Shown: positions 1 to 6,225, counted from the first letter of the stretch. The stretch: DNA of 6,273 nt from CAXQRU01 sp964226685 (GCA_964226685.1 CAXQRU010000152.1:1-6273), one strand, 5' to 3'. The notes: generated from the letters alone by a model not told the origin. Program-made: numbers and translations.

Positions 1-1
1 C

Positions 2-35
2 GTGACTGGAGTTCAGACGTGTGCTCTTCCGATCT
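2..35 (+). other. Illumina TruSeq read-2 adapter (assembly contaminant)
   Basis: These 34 bases, starting GTGACTGGAG and ending GCTCTTCCGATCT, are identical to the standard Illumina TruSeq read-2 adapter. Base 1 would then be the last index base or noise. This is not genomic DNA: the contig was assembled from an untrimmed read that reached the end of the assembly. It supplies an artificial GTG at position 21 that opens the first reading frame, so the apparent first five residues of that frame are encoded by adapter. Confidence 0.97.
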
Positions 36-383
36 ACCAAAAAGACAACTAAAACATTTACCGCCTCATCAAACGGTAAAACAGTCACCTATACTTCATT
101 GGCTCGGAGCGAAAAACAACGCCTCATGGCTCGCTGTACTGACCACAACTATGAGGTCATCAGTCGCGCGATTGAGCACACCGGAATGAGCATGTCCCAG
201 TTCGTAGTGGACGCCTGCCTTGAAAAAGCCAAGACCGTCATCGAAGACTATGAAACCTTGCATTTAACCCTGGCCGGTGCCGATGCCATCATGAATGCGC
301 TCAACAACCCGTCACCACCCACCGAAGCCGCGCTTAAAGCCGCTCGCCTCTATCGAGACAGTGTGAATGTCAATCGTCGTTGA
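36..383 (+). CDS. DUF1778 (TacA-like) antitoxin, 5' partial
   Basis: This is the antitoxin of a type II toxin-antitoxin pair. In this family an N-terminal ribbon-helix-helix domain binds the operon promoter and a C-terminal tail wraps and neutralises the partner acetyltransferase. The pattern RLMARCT, then a helix, then GMSMSQFVVDACLEKA follows the DUF1778 consensus (strand R-x-x-x-R-x-T, turn G-x-S-x-S-x-F, helix A-x-x-x-A). The neutralising tail NNPSPPTEAALKAARLYRDS also fits the family. The visible biological part is 115 codons. The GTG at 21 lies inside the sequencing adapter and cannot be the start. The ATG at 126 would cut off the DNA-binding strand and has no well-placed ribosome binding site. 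The native start is therefore missing beyond the contig edge, although the 28 or so residues before the RHH strand suggest that little is lost. The last 17 nt overlap the toxin gene, which is typical of these modules. Family call is strong; DNA binding is inferred from homology. Confidence 0.85.
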   Translation, partial: TKKTTKTFTASSNGKTVTYTSLARSEKQRLMARCTDHNYEVISRAIEHTGMSMSQFVVDACLEKAKTVIEDYETLHLTLAGADAIMNALNNPSPPTEAALKAARLYRDSVNVNRR

Positions 384-951
384 ACCATTACAAAAAAGTC
401 ACAACCGAAAAGGCTTTGATTGTGGAGAAGAAGCGCTTAACCGCTTTCTGTCCAACAGCGCCAGAAAAGCCCAAGAGCGACACATCAGCAAAACCTATGT
501 GTTGTACCGAGAGAGTGAACCCGATACCCTCTTAGGGTATATGACACTCGCGTCATGCACTCTGATCACGCCACCCGTTCATCCGCTCTACCGCAATTAC
601 CCGCACCCACTCCATGCCACCAAGTTGGCGCGTCTCGCCGTCTCCACCTCTCACCAAGGGTTAGGATTGGGTGCGAGGCTCTTGATTCATGCCATCGTCG
701 AAACCGTGGCCGCCGATCAACACGTGCCCACCATTGGCCTGACCGTCGACCCCAAATACGACCGCATCATTCCCTTTTATGCTCGCTATGGGTTTCTCAA
801 TGTGGATGCCGCACCAAGAAGCCTAATGGTCGGTATTGATGATATTTTGGATGGCGATGGCGCTATAAAACCCTCAACGAAAACCCTATGGCTGCCTATC
901 AATGAATGTCGCGCGTTGGTCGACGTGACTCAAACCCCAGGCCACTCTTAG
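367..951 (+). CDS. GNAT-family N-acetyltransferase toxin (TacT-like)
   Basis: A 194-residue GCN5-related acetyltransferase of the TacT/AtaT/ItaT toxin group. Characterised members block translation by acetylating the amino group of the amino acid on charged tRNAs, using acetyl-CoA. The family landmarks are in order: FDCGEEALNRFL (17-28), GYMTLAS on a central strand (57-63), LARLAV (87-92), the acetyl-CoA pyrophosphate loop QGLGLGARLL (97-106), and FYARYGF (137-143). Tyr138 in the last motif probably corresponds to the catalytic tyrosine of TacT. The protein is longer than most relatives (about 160-175 residues) through a C-terminal extension after about residue 165. The ATG lies inside the antitoxin frame (17-nt overlap) with only a weak ribosome binding site, which suggests translational coupling that keeps antitoxin in excess. 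The frame is intact with all key motifs, so it is probably active. Which tRNA it modifies cannot be told from the sequence. Confidence 0.9.
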   Translation: MSIVVEPLQKSHNRKGFDCGEEALNRFLSNSARKAQERHISKTYVLYRESEPDTLLGYMTLASCTLITPPVHPLYRNYPHPLHATKLARLAVSTSHQGLGLGARLLIHAIVETVAADQHVPTIGLTVDPKYDRIIPFYARYGFLNVDAAPRSLMVGIDDILDGDGAIKPSTKTLWLPINECRALVDVTQTPGHS

Positions 952-953
952 GA
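950..953 (+). promoter_or_regulatory. Ribosome binding site overlapping the toxin stop
   Basis: AGGA lies 8 nt before the ATG at 962 and shares two bases with the toxin stop codon TAG at 949-951. The overlap makes coupled translation from the toxin gene plausible and supports the 962 start. Confidence 0.55.
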
Positions 954-961
954 ATATAAAG

Positions 962-1180
962 ATGTCTAAGCTCATCCAAGAAGCTAAAGCCACCCTTAGT
1001 TACACCATCAACAACCAAAAAGAATTGATTACTATAGGCGGCAAGTCGGCCAAAGGAAAATCTCAAAAAGATTGGGAGATCAGCTTTGCACTTAATGCTG
1101 GCCATGAGGCCTCAAAAAAACATGGTGTCCCTTTGGAAACGATCGCATTTATATTTATCAATTTTGTTATTGTTAACTAG
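962..1180 (+). CDS. Small hypothetical protein (72 aa) upstream of the KAP NTPase
   Basis: I do not recognise this family. The frame encodes 72 residues: a lysine- and glutamine-rich, polar N-terminal half (net basic around residues 28-36) and a strongly hydrophobic end, IAFIFINFVIVN, which could be a tail anchor or the core strand of a truncated domain. The ATG has a well-placed AGGA ribosome binding site and lies 10 nt after the toxin stop, so it probably shares that transcript. It ends in TAG immediately before, and in the same frame as, an open stretch that runs into the NTPase gene. It could therefore be a genuine small partner protein, or the front part of a once longer protein cut by an amber codon. 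No catalytic motif is convincing. Confidence 0.5.
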   Translation: MSKLIQEAKATLSYTINNQKELITIGGKSAKGKSQKDWEISFALNAGHEASKKHGVPLETIAFIFINFVIVN

Positions 1181-1260
1181 TTGAAAGTAATTATGACCGT
1201 GCGGGAAAGCCGATCTAAACCGCAGCCGACAACAGAACCTATATCATCCCCCCAAGCACA

Positions 1261-1266
1261 AGAGGA
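1261..1266 (+). promoter_or_regulatory. Strong ribosome binding site fixing the KAP NTPase start
   Basis: AGAGGA, with its GAGG core 8 nt before the ATG at 1274, is the best Shine-Dalgarno sequence in the window. The upstream in-frame candidates (TTG 1181, ATG 1193) have only weak purine stretches, so this site decides the start of the NTPase. Confidence 0.7.
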
Positions 1267-1273
1267 AACGATT

Positions 1274-2590
1274 ATGAGGCTAACTATTCCACCCATCGAT
1301 GTTCAGAATGGCTTTGATGATGATATTGATATTTTCAAGCGCAAACAATATGGTGAAGCTCTTTTTGATTTAATTACCTCTACAGAGGATGAACTCGTTT
1401 TGGCCCTCGATGGTTCATGGGGAGAGGGAAAAAGTACTTTTGTGAGAATGTGGCAAGGATGGATTAACGAGCAGAATCAGGTCGAAAGCATCTACTTTGA
1501 TGCGTTTGAGAACGACTACCAAGCTGACCCCTTTTTGGCCATAGCCAGTCAACTATACTCTGTCACCAATAAAAATGTTAAGTTTGAAAAAGCCATTACC
1601 TCAGCCGTTAAAACCATAGGTCGAGCATCCTTGAGGATTGGTGCTAGAGTATTAACATCAGGCTTTCTGGGTGACTCAGCCTTTGAGCAGGCGGGAAAAG
1701 CCTCTGAGGAAGCCGCTGATTTAGCCGATCGATTAACTCATTCAAATGAAGACAAAAGTAACATAGAAAATTTTAAAGCTTGCTTGAAAGAGCTAGCTGA
1801 GCAAAAGGGGCAAATCGTTTTTATTATTGATGAGCTGGACCGGTGCAAACCAAAATTTTCTCTTGCCATCATCGAATGTATTAAACATTTCTTTTCAGTG
1901 CCCAACATTACATTTTTATTGGTCATGAATCGAGAGCAGATGGAAGAGTCTATCCGCTATGAGTATGGCAAAAAGGTTGATGCAAGCAAGTATCTTCAAA
2001 AATTCATTACCATTTGGTTATCCCTGCCGAAAATAGTGCAAAAAAATGTCACTGTGCAGAGAGAATACATTAGCCACTGCCTTAACCACATGCACTATAC
2101 ATCTAACCAAGAAGGTGAAAGTAGAACCATTGAGTATTTTAATGATTTTGCAAATCTTTACGATTTATCGTTGCGAGGTATAGAAAGAAGTTTAACCAAC
2201 TTCGCAATCATTCAGAATATTTTGTCAAAAAGAGACCCTAATTGGGCAGGCTTCAACAATGAATACTTATTAATGGCCATTTTTTTATCGACATTGAGAG
2301 TTATCAAGCCAGATGTTTTTAGTCAGATTTCAACCAATACAATCACTTATGATGATCTAGCTGAAAAAGCATCATTACGTCAGTTGAATGGTGATGGCGA
2401 CGAAGAGAAACCTCATGAACTCAATTGTTTGTTGAGAGCTTATTTGGGTTCAGAGGAAGAGCGTAGAGATGCATTAAAAACGCTAAAAGATAATAATTTT
2501 ATGAGTTACAATATTGCTAATCTTCATACACACAATATTAAGACAATGCTTAAGGTATGTGGTTGGCTAAATTTACTAGACTCAGAATAG
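1274..2590 (+). CDS. KAP-family P-loop NTPase (probable phage-defence ATPase)
   Basis: A 438-residue STAND-like KAP NTPase, cytoplasmic or peripheral to the membrane. Motifs, numbered from ATG 1274, are: the entry region FDDDIDIFKRKQYGEALFDL (14-33); Walker A GSWGEGKST (47-55, Lys53); YFDAFENDYQADPF (74-87), where many KAP proteins have an F-N-A-W motif; Walker B IVFIIDELDRC (181-191, Asp186/Glu187); LLVMNREQMEESI (215-227); and YLQKFITIWLSLP (240-252). The C-terminal 180 residues are helical and unassigned. Many KAP proteins carry transmembrane helices between the Walker motifs. Here residues 100-150 are only weakly hydrophobic, so this is probably the soluble type. Characterised relatives include PifA, which excludes phage T7, and the QatA subunit of Qat anti-phage systems; hence the defence suggestion. 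An alternative start at TTG 1181 would add 31 polar residues before the domain and lacks a good ribosome binding site. Base composition is clearly more AT-rich than the toxin gene. Family is certain; the biological role is inferred. Confidence 0.88.
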   Translation: MRLTIPPIDVQNGFDDDIDIFKRKQYGEALFDLITSTEDELVLALDGSWGEGKSTFVRMWQGWINEQNQVESIYFDAFENDYQADPFLAIASQLYSVTNKNVKFEKAITSAVKTIGRASLRIGARVLTSGFLGDSAFEQAGKASEEAADLADRLTHSNEDKSNIENFKACLKELAEQKGQIVFIIDELDRCKPKFSLAIIECIKHFFSVPNITFLLVMNREQMEESIRYEYGKKVDASKYLQKFITIWLSLPKIVQKNVTVQREYISHCLNHMHYTSNQEGESRTIEYFNDFANLYDLSLRGIERSLTNFAIIQNILSKRDPNWAGFNNEYLLMAIFLSTLRVIKPDVFSQISTNTITYDDLAEKASLRQLNGDGDEEKPHELNCLLRAYLGSEEERRDALKTLKDNNFMSYNIANLHTHNIKTMLKVCGWLNLLDSE

Positions 2591-2654
2591 AGTCATCACA
2601 AAAAGTGATAGGCGGGTGTAGGAGCTTTATACGCCCAACACTTGTCTTCTTAAC

Positions 2655-2750
2655 ATAGAAGATGGTGGGTTTTCATTTAGTTATCATGACGGGGATCTCT
2701 ACTACGGTCATGGAATTGAGTTTATCGGAAATTTAGAAGACGGTGTGTAA
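2655..2750 (+). pseudogene. C-terminal remnant of a DUF2262-like gene
   Basis: Between the KAP stop and the attC-like site, one frame reads IEDGGFSFSYHDGDLYYGHG followed by IEFIGNLEDGV and stop. This resembles the end of DUF2262 proteins, whose C-terminus typically runs F-x-F-x-Y-D-D-G-D-L-F-W-G-H-S-I, then G-x-L. After the TAA at 2748, the next codons (YADGPI) still resemble the family's last residues, so the TAA may itself be a decay mutation. The frame is closed by TAG at 2619 and there is no start codon or ribosome binding site, so only about the last 32 codons survive. The 5' part was lost to a deletion or to insertion of the upstream block. DUF2262 has no established function. The match is from memory of the family pattern. 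Confidence 0.55.
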
Positions 2751-2777
2751 TATGCTGACGGCCCAATATAATATATC

Positions 2778-2858
2778 GCATAATAATCGTCTCATATCGG
2801 CACGCAGTACCGCAACGATTCTCGCTGCAGCTACTGCGCCTTATACCGGGCGTTAGGC
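2778..2858 (+). other. attC-like integron recombination site
   Basis: The 3' half is a very good attC half-site: GCCTTATACCGGGC followed by GTTAGGC at 2852-2858, which fits the consensus GTTRRRY cleavage core. Inside lies an imperfect hairpin. CGCAGTA (2803-2809) pairs with TACTGCG (2832-2838), then GCA-A-CGA (2812-2818) pairs with TCG-C-TGC (2822-2828) around the loop TTC. GG at 2799-2800 can pair with CC at 2839-2840, leaving C2801 and A2802 extrahelical, a hallmark of attC sites folded on the bottom strand. The outer 5' partner (R'') is degenerate: GCATAAT at 2778 or GCCCAAT at 2761 are the best options, neither a full match to GCCTAAC. The left boundary is therefore approximate. Confidence 0.6.
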
Positions 2859-2865
2859 ATTACAT

Positions 2866-3828
2866 ATGGCACAGGATGATCACTACGTATCACAAACATA
2901 TTTAAGAGCCTTTACCAATGAGGAAGGGTTGCTTGTTCCCTATTACAAAAATGGGTATGTAATAGTTGGAAAACCAAAGAACACGAAGTCTGTATGTCAC
3001 GAAAAAGACGGTGATGCGAATTCTTACTTCGACGACCCAAGAATCGTCGATGAATATTTAAGGTTGTTTGAAAATGATTGGGCTAAACATGTGTCAGACA
3101 TTTCTGAACTAAAAGCCGACCCGAATACTAAATATGGCATTGCTGGCTATATATCATTTCTCAGAACATGCAACCCAACAGCAAAGAGAATGGGACAAAG
3201 CCTACTTACAGATACGCTGCAACCAGTTGCTGACAAAATTATGGCCGAGAGCGTAAACGACCCTGATTTAGCTGATGAAGTTAAACAGTTGTATGAAAAG
3301 CATAAAGAAGAGAAGATCATTAAAGTTGAAGTAGATCCAGGATATGCTCATGCAAAAGCCATTTCTACACTGGTTCGTATAACACATAAACTTTATTGCT
3401 CAGATTGGTTTGTTTTGATTAATAATACAGATACTCCTTTTATCACTAGTGATAACCCAGCCACACTGTATTACCCAAATGAGAATAGTCAAATTGCTAA
3501 AACTTATGTTCCATTGTCCCCACGCCTAGGAGTGCTAATTTCGCCTTCTTTAACATCAGAAATACCGACACAAGAGGAACTGGAGTCTTTTAACCATGAA
3601 AACGATCGTTTCGATGAAGTAAAAGAAGAGTTTGTCCACATATTAAATGAGCTTGTTGTTAAGTCTGCTGAAAATATTGTAATTCATAGTGAAAGCGCTG
3701 AGTGGCTTGAGATTTTGGTAAATAATAATAAAAAATGGAGGATGGAAATGCAGACAACAACAATTCCATGGGGTAGCGGTAGCCTGATGATGTATCGACA
3801 GCAGGCTATCAATACTGAAAATGCCTAA
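2866..3828 (+). CDS. DUF4238 domain protein, integron cassette gene
   Basis: A 320-residue protein with the full DUF4238 pattern. The N-terminus is D-D-HYVSQTYLRAF (5-16), matching the family's H-H-Y-V-P-Q-F-Y-L-R-x-F. Next comes K-S-V-C-H-E-K-D (41-48), where relatives have K-x-x-x-x-E-K-D/N-x-Y. The conserved core is W-F-V-L-I, then PFITSDNPATLYYP (191-204), with PLSPR (216-220) closing it. No signal peptide or membrane helix is seen. The biochemical function of DUF4238 is unknown; such genes occur in mobile and defence-related DNA. The ATG is 7 nt after the GTTAGGC core of the attC-like site and lacks a clear Shine-Dalgarno sequence. Both are normal for the first gene of a gene cassette, which is usually expressed from an upstream promoter. 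The stop codon sits inside GCCTAATAAGG, which resembles the start of an attC. Length is normal and the frame is intact. Confidence 0.85.
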   Translation: MAQDDHYVSQTYLRAFTNEEGLLVPYYKNGYVIVGKPKNTKSVCHEKDGDANSYFDDPRIVDEYLRLFENDWAKHVSDISELKADPNTKYGIAGYISFLRTCNPTAKRMGQSLLTDTLQPVADKIMAESVNDPDLADEVKQLYEKHKEEKIIKVEVDPGYAHAKAISTLVRITHKLYCSDWFVLINNTDTPFITSDNPATLYYPNENSQIAKTYVPLSPRLGVLISPSLTSEIPTQEELESFNHENDRFDEVKEEFVHILNELVVKSAENIVIHSESAEWLEILVNNNKKWRMEMQTTTIPWGSGSLMMYRQQAINTENA

Positions 3829-3963
3829 TAAGGGATGGACAAGAACCGGATATTAGGTGTGATGCAGGTGGGGCCAGTGGGCACGTGACCATGAAGCCCT
3901 CCAGTCGCGATTGGCCTACATTCTTATGAAGCAAACCTAATTAACAAGACTCGTTCAAAAACA
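3823..3963. repeat. Intergenic gap with CCTAAT/ATTAGG repeats and possible attC 5'-half fragments
   Basis: No gene is seen between the convergent DUF4238 and receptor genes. The gap holds GCCTAAT (3823-3829, overlapping the stop codon), ATTAGGT (3852-3858) and ACCTAAT (3935-3941). The last two are perfect inverted copies, and the first shares CCTAAT. GCCTAATAAGG resembles an attC R'' end. TTAACAAGACTCGTTCAA (3941-3958) also resembles the R''-L'' half of class 1 integron attC sites. However, no GTTRRRY core follows on the plus strand before the receptor gene, so a complete second attC is not present. No rho-independent terminator is evident for either gene. Confidence 0.35.
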
Positions 3964-6174
3964 CTAATAACTCACCCCAAACGACAACAGAAAATGATCC
4001 CGGCTTGAATAGGACGATGATAGCGGGTCTGAAACTGAAAACTCGGTATAGGAGTTGATGTTTTCGGGGTATCTTCGGTAATTGAACCGCAGGAAATAAT
4101 CGTAGTCTCCCACATGATTGTAATACGATAGCGCTACGTCCAAACGCTTGTAGTCTTCTCCGGCAACGTCCTCGGAGTAAAAGCCCGTTACACCCAGAAA
4201 TAGATCGTCATGCAAGGGCACTATCGTCCAGAGTGTGGAGACATTATCCACTCGCAAGGTATTCTCGAAGCCAGTCTCGGTATTCGAATTCATGTGCAGG
4301 TAGGACGCACCATATTTCCAGCCAGGGATAAGCGGTGAATTACGCTCGAATTGTAATTCAAACCCGCTTTGCTCTAGCTCGCCGCTGTTATCTAAGAAAT
4401 AATCAAAATACAAAAACCGACCAGAGATTAAATCGGTGTACTTTTCGTTGAATAATTTAATGTCCAATACGGTGTTGGCCGAAAAGTAGGTATAGCCCAC
4501 TTCGTGAGTAACGATGTTCTCAGGCTTTAAGAATGATGGTGAGGTTTCGCTGCGAAATAAGGTGCCTTCTGAGTTACCCAATATATCGACGTCATTATTG
4601 TAGCGAACCCGATAACTCCAAAAACGGTTAAGCTCGTAAATATCCGGCGATCGTTCTGACTCTGAATACAACGCTCTAATGACGTGATGATCTTTGATGG
4701 TATAGTTGAGTGCGAGCCGATGGGAGTAGTATCGGTCAGATAATTGATCGTTGTACTCGATCATGGCGCCCGCATTGCCGACTAAATTCTCGGTAAATTG
4801 GTAGCGTAAGTTATTAGAAAAGCTGTAGGAGTTAACGGAGATGGAGCCATCGAGGTAGGTCTGGCTTGAGACAAATGATCGGTTCGCTCTCAAGACCGAG
4901 GCAAAATTAAGAGCCTGGTCTTTATCATTAGATGCGACTTTAAGATCAAAGCCAACCCTTCTTTCATCCACATTTTGAGTGGTATCCCCACAGATATCTC
5001 TTGAATACGCTGCCGGGCCAACTGTCTGAACTCTATCACCGATTTGATTGAGAATGACGATATCTTCTACCGACAGTGGCGCCACGATGGATTCATTCAG
5101 CACCGGAAAACCAGTAACAAAAGCAGTCTGCAATGCGAAGGGAACATCACTGAACACGAGATCCACATTGGGGCTTGCGTCTAATTGAGCAATCAATGGG
5201 TCAAACGCAAAAACAGGCGCGCACAAAACAATATCCTGCTTACGCTCAAAGACCATGGCATTGACGCCACCTGAGATATTGATTACTCGATCATTGACTT
5301 CTCGGGTGTTAGTGAGCTTGGCGGTAAAAGAAGAGGATAGCTCTTTGGTTTCTCCTAGTTGGGTAAATAAACTATTGGCAATTTGAACTGTCTCATTATC
5401 GGCCGTGACTGAGGAATAGTTTCCAGGGTTATACTGAAATTCACTGATATTGAGATTAAAATCAAATAGTGTGTTTTTGGCAATTAAGCTCTCACCACTT
5501 AAGACAATGCCATTACCGCTGGTGGCATCATCAATATCCTGGCCCAGCTTATCGGTATCAAAACCCTTCGTACCAGTATGAAAGTATCTGAAGTTATAAT
5601 GCCCCCGCCCTATCTCAAAATGATTCGATAGGATAAGTTGCTTGATACCATTGGTGCCCGTCATCAATTCAACGCTAAAGCCAGGCTCCAACGCTTTCGA
5701 TTTTGGAATTAGGTTGATCGCCGAGACGAAGGCATTGGCCCCATAGTCAACCACACTACTGCCTCTGACAACTTCAATGGCGGACAGGTCATCGAGCACA
5801 AAAGGCAGACTATGCCAATTGACACTCGCAAAACCCGCACGATAAATAGAGGTACCATTGTATAAGACCTCCATCCTTCTTGGCGCATTAACATTGGCAC
5901 CGTGATAACCCACCACAGAATTTGCTCCATGAATATCGGAAACTTGCATTCCCGTAACAAAGCGTAAGGCATCAACAATGCTGTTGATGCCTAAATTTTT
6001 TAGATCATCAATTTCTATTCTGGTTATCGCATTAGGGGCCGTTTCAAAGGAGCCGCCCAGATTAGACGGAGTCACAAACAAGGGACTATCCGATAGCGGG
6101 AAGTCTTCCATCGCCTCAGCAAGGGCGGTTTGGCTTCCTAATAACAACACTCCAATGAAACTGGCCTTAAGCAT
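3964..6174 (-). CDS. TonB-dependent outer-membrane receptor
   Basis: A 736-residue outer-membrane active transporter driven by TonB-ExbB-ExbD, probably for an iron chelate, cobalamin or a similar large nutrient; the ligand cannot be read from the sequence. A Sec signal peptide covers residues 1-19 (Lys3, hydrophobic SFIGVLLLG, cleavage after ALA). DSPLFVTP (29-36) is the likely TonB box. The plug domain spans about 43-158, from ETAPNAITRIEIDDL to AINLIPK. The 22-stranded barrel follows, with the conserved SERSPDIYELNRF (506-518) and LKPENIVTHEVGY (549-561). The chain ends in FGVSY, a C-terminal aromatic suited to BAM-mediated assembly. The only two cysteines, 318 and 395, bracket a long insertion likely to be an extracellular loop closed by a disulfide. 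There is no N-terminal CarboxypepD-like or signalling (STN) domain, so it is not a FecA-type sigma-regulating receptor. The start is the first ATG after the promoter; its ribosome binding site is weak. The gene converges on DUF4238 and looks intact. Confidence 0.93.
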   Translation of the reverse strand: MLKASFIGVLLLGSQTALAEAMEDFPLSDSPLFVTPSNLGGSFETAPNAITRIEIDDLKNLGINSIVDALRFVTGMQVSDIHGANSVVGYHGANVNAPRRMEVLYNGTSIYRAGFASVNWHSLPFVLDDLSAIEVVRGSSVVDYGANAFVSAINLIPKSKALEPGFSVELMTGTNGIKQLILSNHFEIGRGHYNFRYFHTGTKGFDTDKLGQDIDDATSGNGIVLSGESLIAKNTLFDFNLNISEFQYNPGNYSSVTADNETVQIANSLFTQLGETKELSSSFTAKLTNTREVNDRVINISGGVNAMVFERKQDIVLCAPVFAFDPLIAQLDASPNVDLVFSDVPFALQTAFVTGFPVLNESIVAPLSVEDIVILNQIGDRVQTVGPAAYSRDICGDTTQNVDERRVGFDLKVASNDKDQALNFASVLRANRSFVSSQTYLDGSISVNSYSFSNNLRYQFTENLVGNAGAMIEYNDQLSDRYYSHRLALNYTIKDHHVIRALYSESERSPDIYELNRFWSYRVRYNNDVDILGNSEGTLFRSETSPSFLKPENIVTHEVGYTYFSANTVLDIKLFNEKYTDLISGRFLYFDYFLDNSGELEQSGFELQFERNSPLIPGWKYGASYLHMNSNTETGFENTLRVDNVSTLWTIVPLHDDLFLGVTGFYSEDVAGEDYKRLDVALSYYNHVGDYDYFLRFNYRRYPENINSYTEFSVSDPLSSSYSSRDHFLLSFGVSY

Positions 6175-6180
6175 AAATAC

Positions 6181-6225
6181 GATTACTTTTTTGATTTGAT
6201 TCGAAATAATAATTTGATTACTTTT
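6181..6225. repeat. Direct repeat flanking the receptor -10 box (possible operator)
   Basis: GATTACTTTT occurs at 6181-6190 and again at 6216-6225, 35 bp apart in the same orientation. One copy lies in the -35/-10 spacer and the other just downstream of the predicted transcription start. TTTGATT is also repeated at 6195-6201 and 6213-6219. Such a placement could serve a regulator, but the sequence does not match the Fur box convincingly, and low complexity may explain it. Confidence 0.3.

Noticed and set aside
126..383. ATG 126 as the antitoxin start, giving an 85-aa protein of normal family size
   Set aside because: It would remove the RHH strand (RLMARCT) that aligns with the DUF1778 DNA-binding strand, and no ribosome binding site is well placed. 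A start lost beyond the contig edge is more likely.
555..839. Plus-strand overlapping ORF inside the GNAT gene
   Set aside because: Arginine-, histidine- and proline-rich out-of-frame shadow of the toxin gene with no family features.
1037..1063. GGKSAKGKS in the small ORF as a Walker A P-loop
   Set aside because: It fits the pattern GxxxxGKS, but there is no helix or Walker B after it in a 72-aa protein. A lysine/serine/glycine-rich stretch matches by chance.
899..1105. Minus-strand 68-codon ORF across the toxin/small-ORF boundary
   Set aside because: Antisense to two better-supported genes, with no recognisable domain or ribosome binding site.
1181..1273. TTG 1181 or ATG 1193 as the KAP NTPase start
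   Set aside because: They add a polar, proline- and glutamine-rich tail outside the domain and lack a good ribosome binding site, whereas ATG 1274 has AGAGGA at ideal spacing.
1738..1926. Minus-strand ORF inside the KAP gene
   Set aside because: Covers the Walker B coding region in antisense; a clear shadow of a conserved domain.
2595..2609. Hairpin ATCAC-AAAAA-GTGAT after the KAP gene as a terminator
   Set aside because: The stem is only 5 bp, AT-containing, and not followed by a T-run on the plus strand.
2633..2639. GCCCAAC as the R'' end of the attC
   Set aside because: It fits RYYYAAC, but pairing it with the core at 2852 gives a site of about 226 bp containing the DUF2262 remnant, far longer than known attC sites.
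5709..6199. Shadow ORFs at the 5' end of the receptor gene (minus 5709-5978, plus 5978-6199)
   Set aside because: Both overlap the signal peptide and plug domain of a strongly supported TonB-dependent receptor and have no family features of their own.
6201..6225. AT-rich ATAATAATTTGATTA as a Fur box
   Set aside because: It shares only a few bases with the 19-bp Fur consensus and lacks its inverted symmetry, so iron regulation is not claimed.
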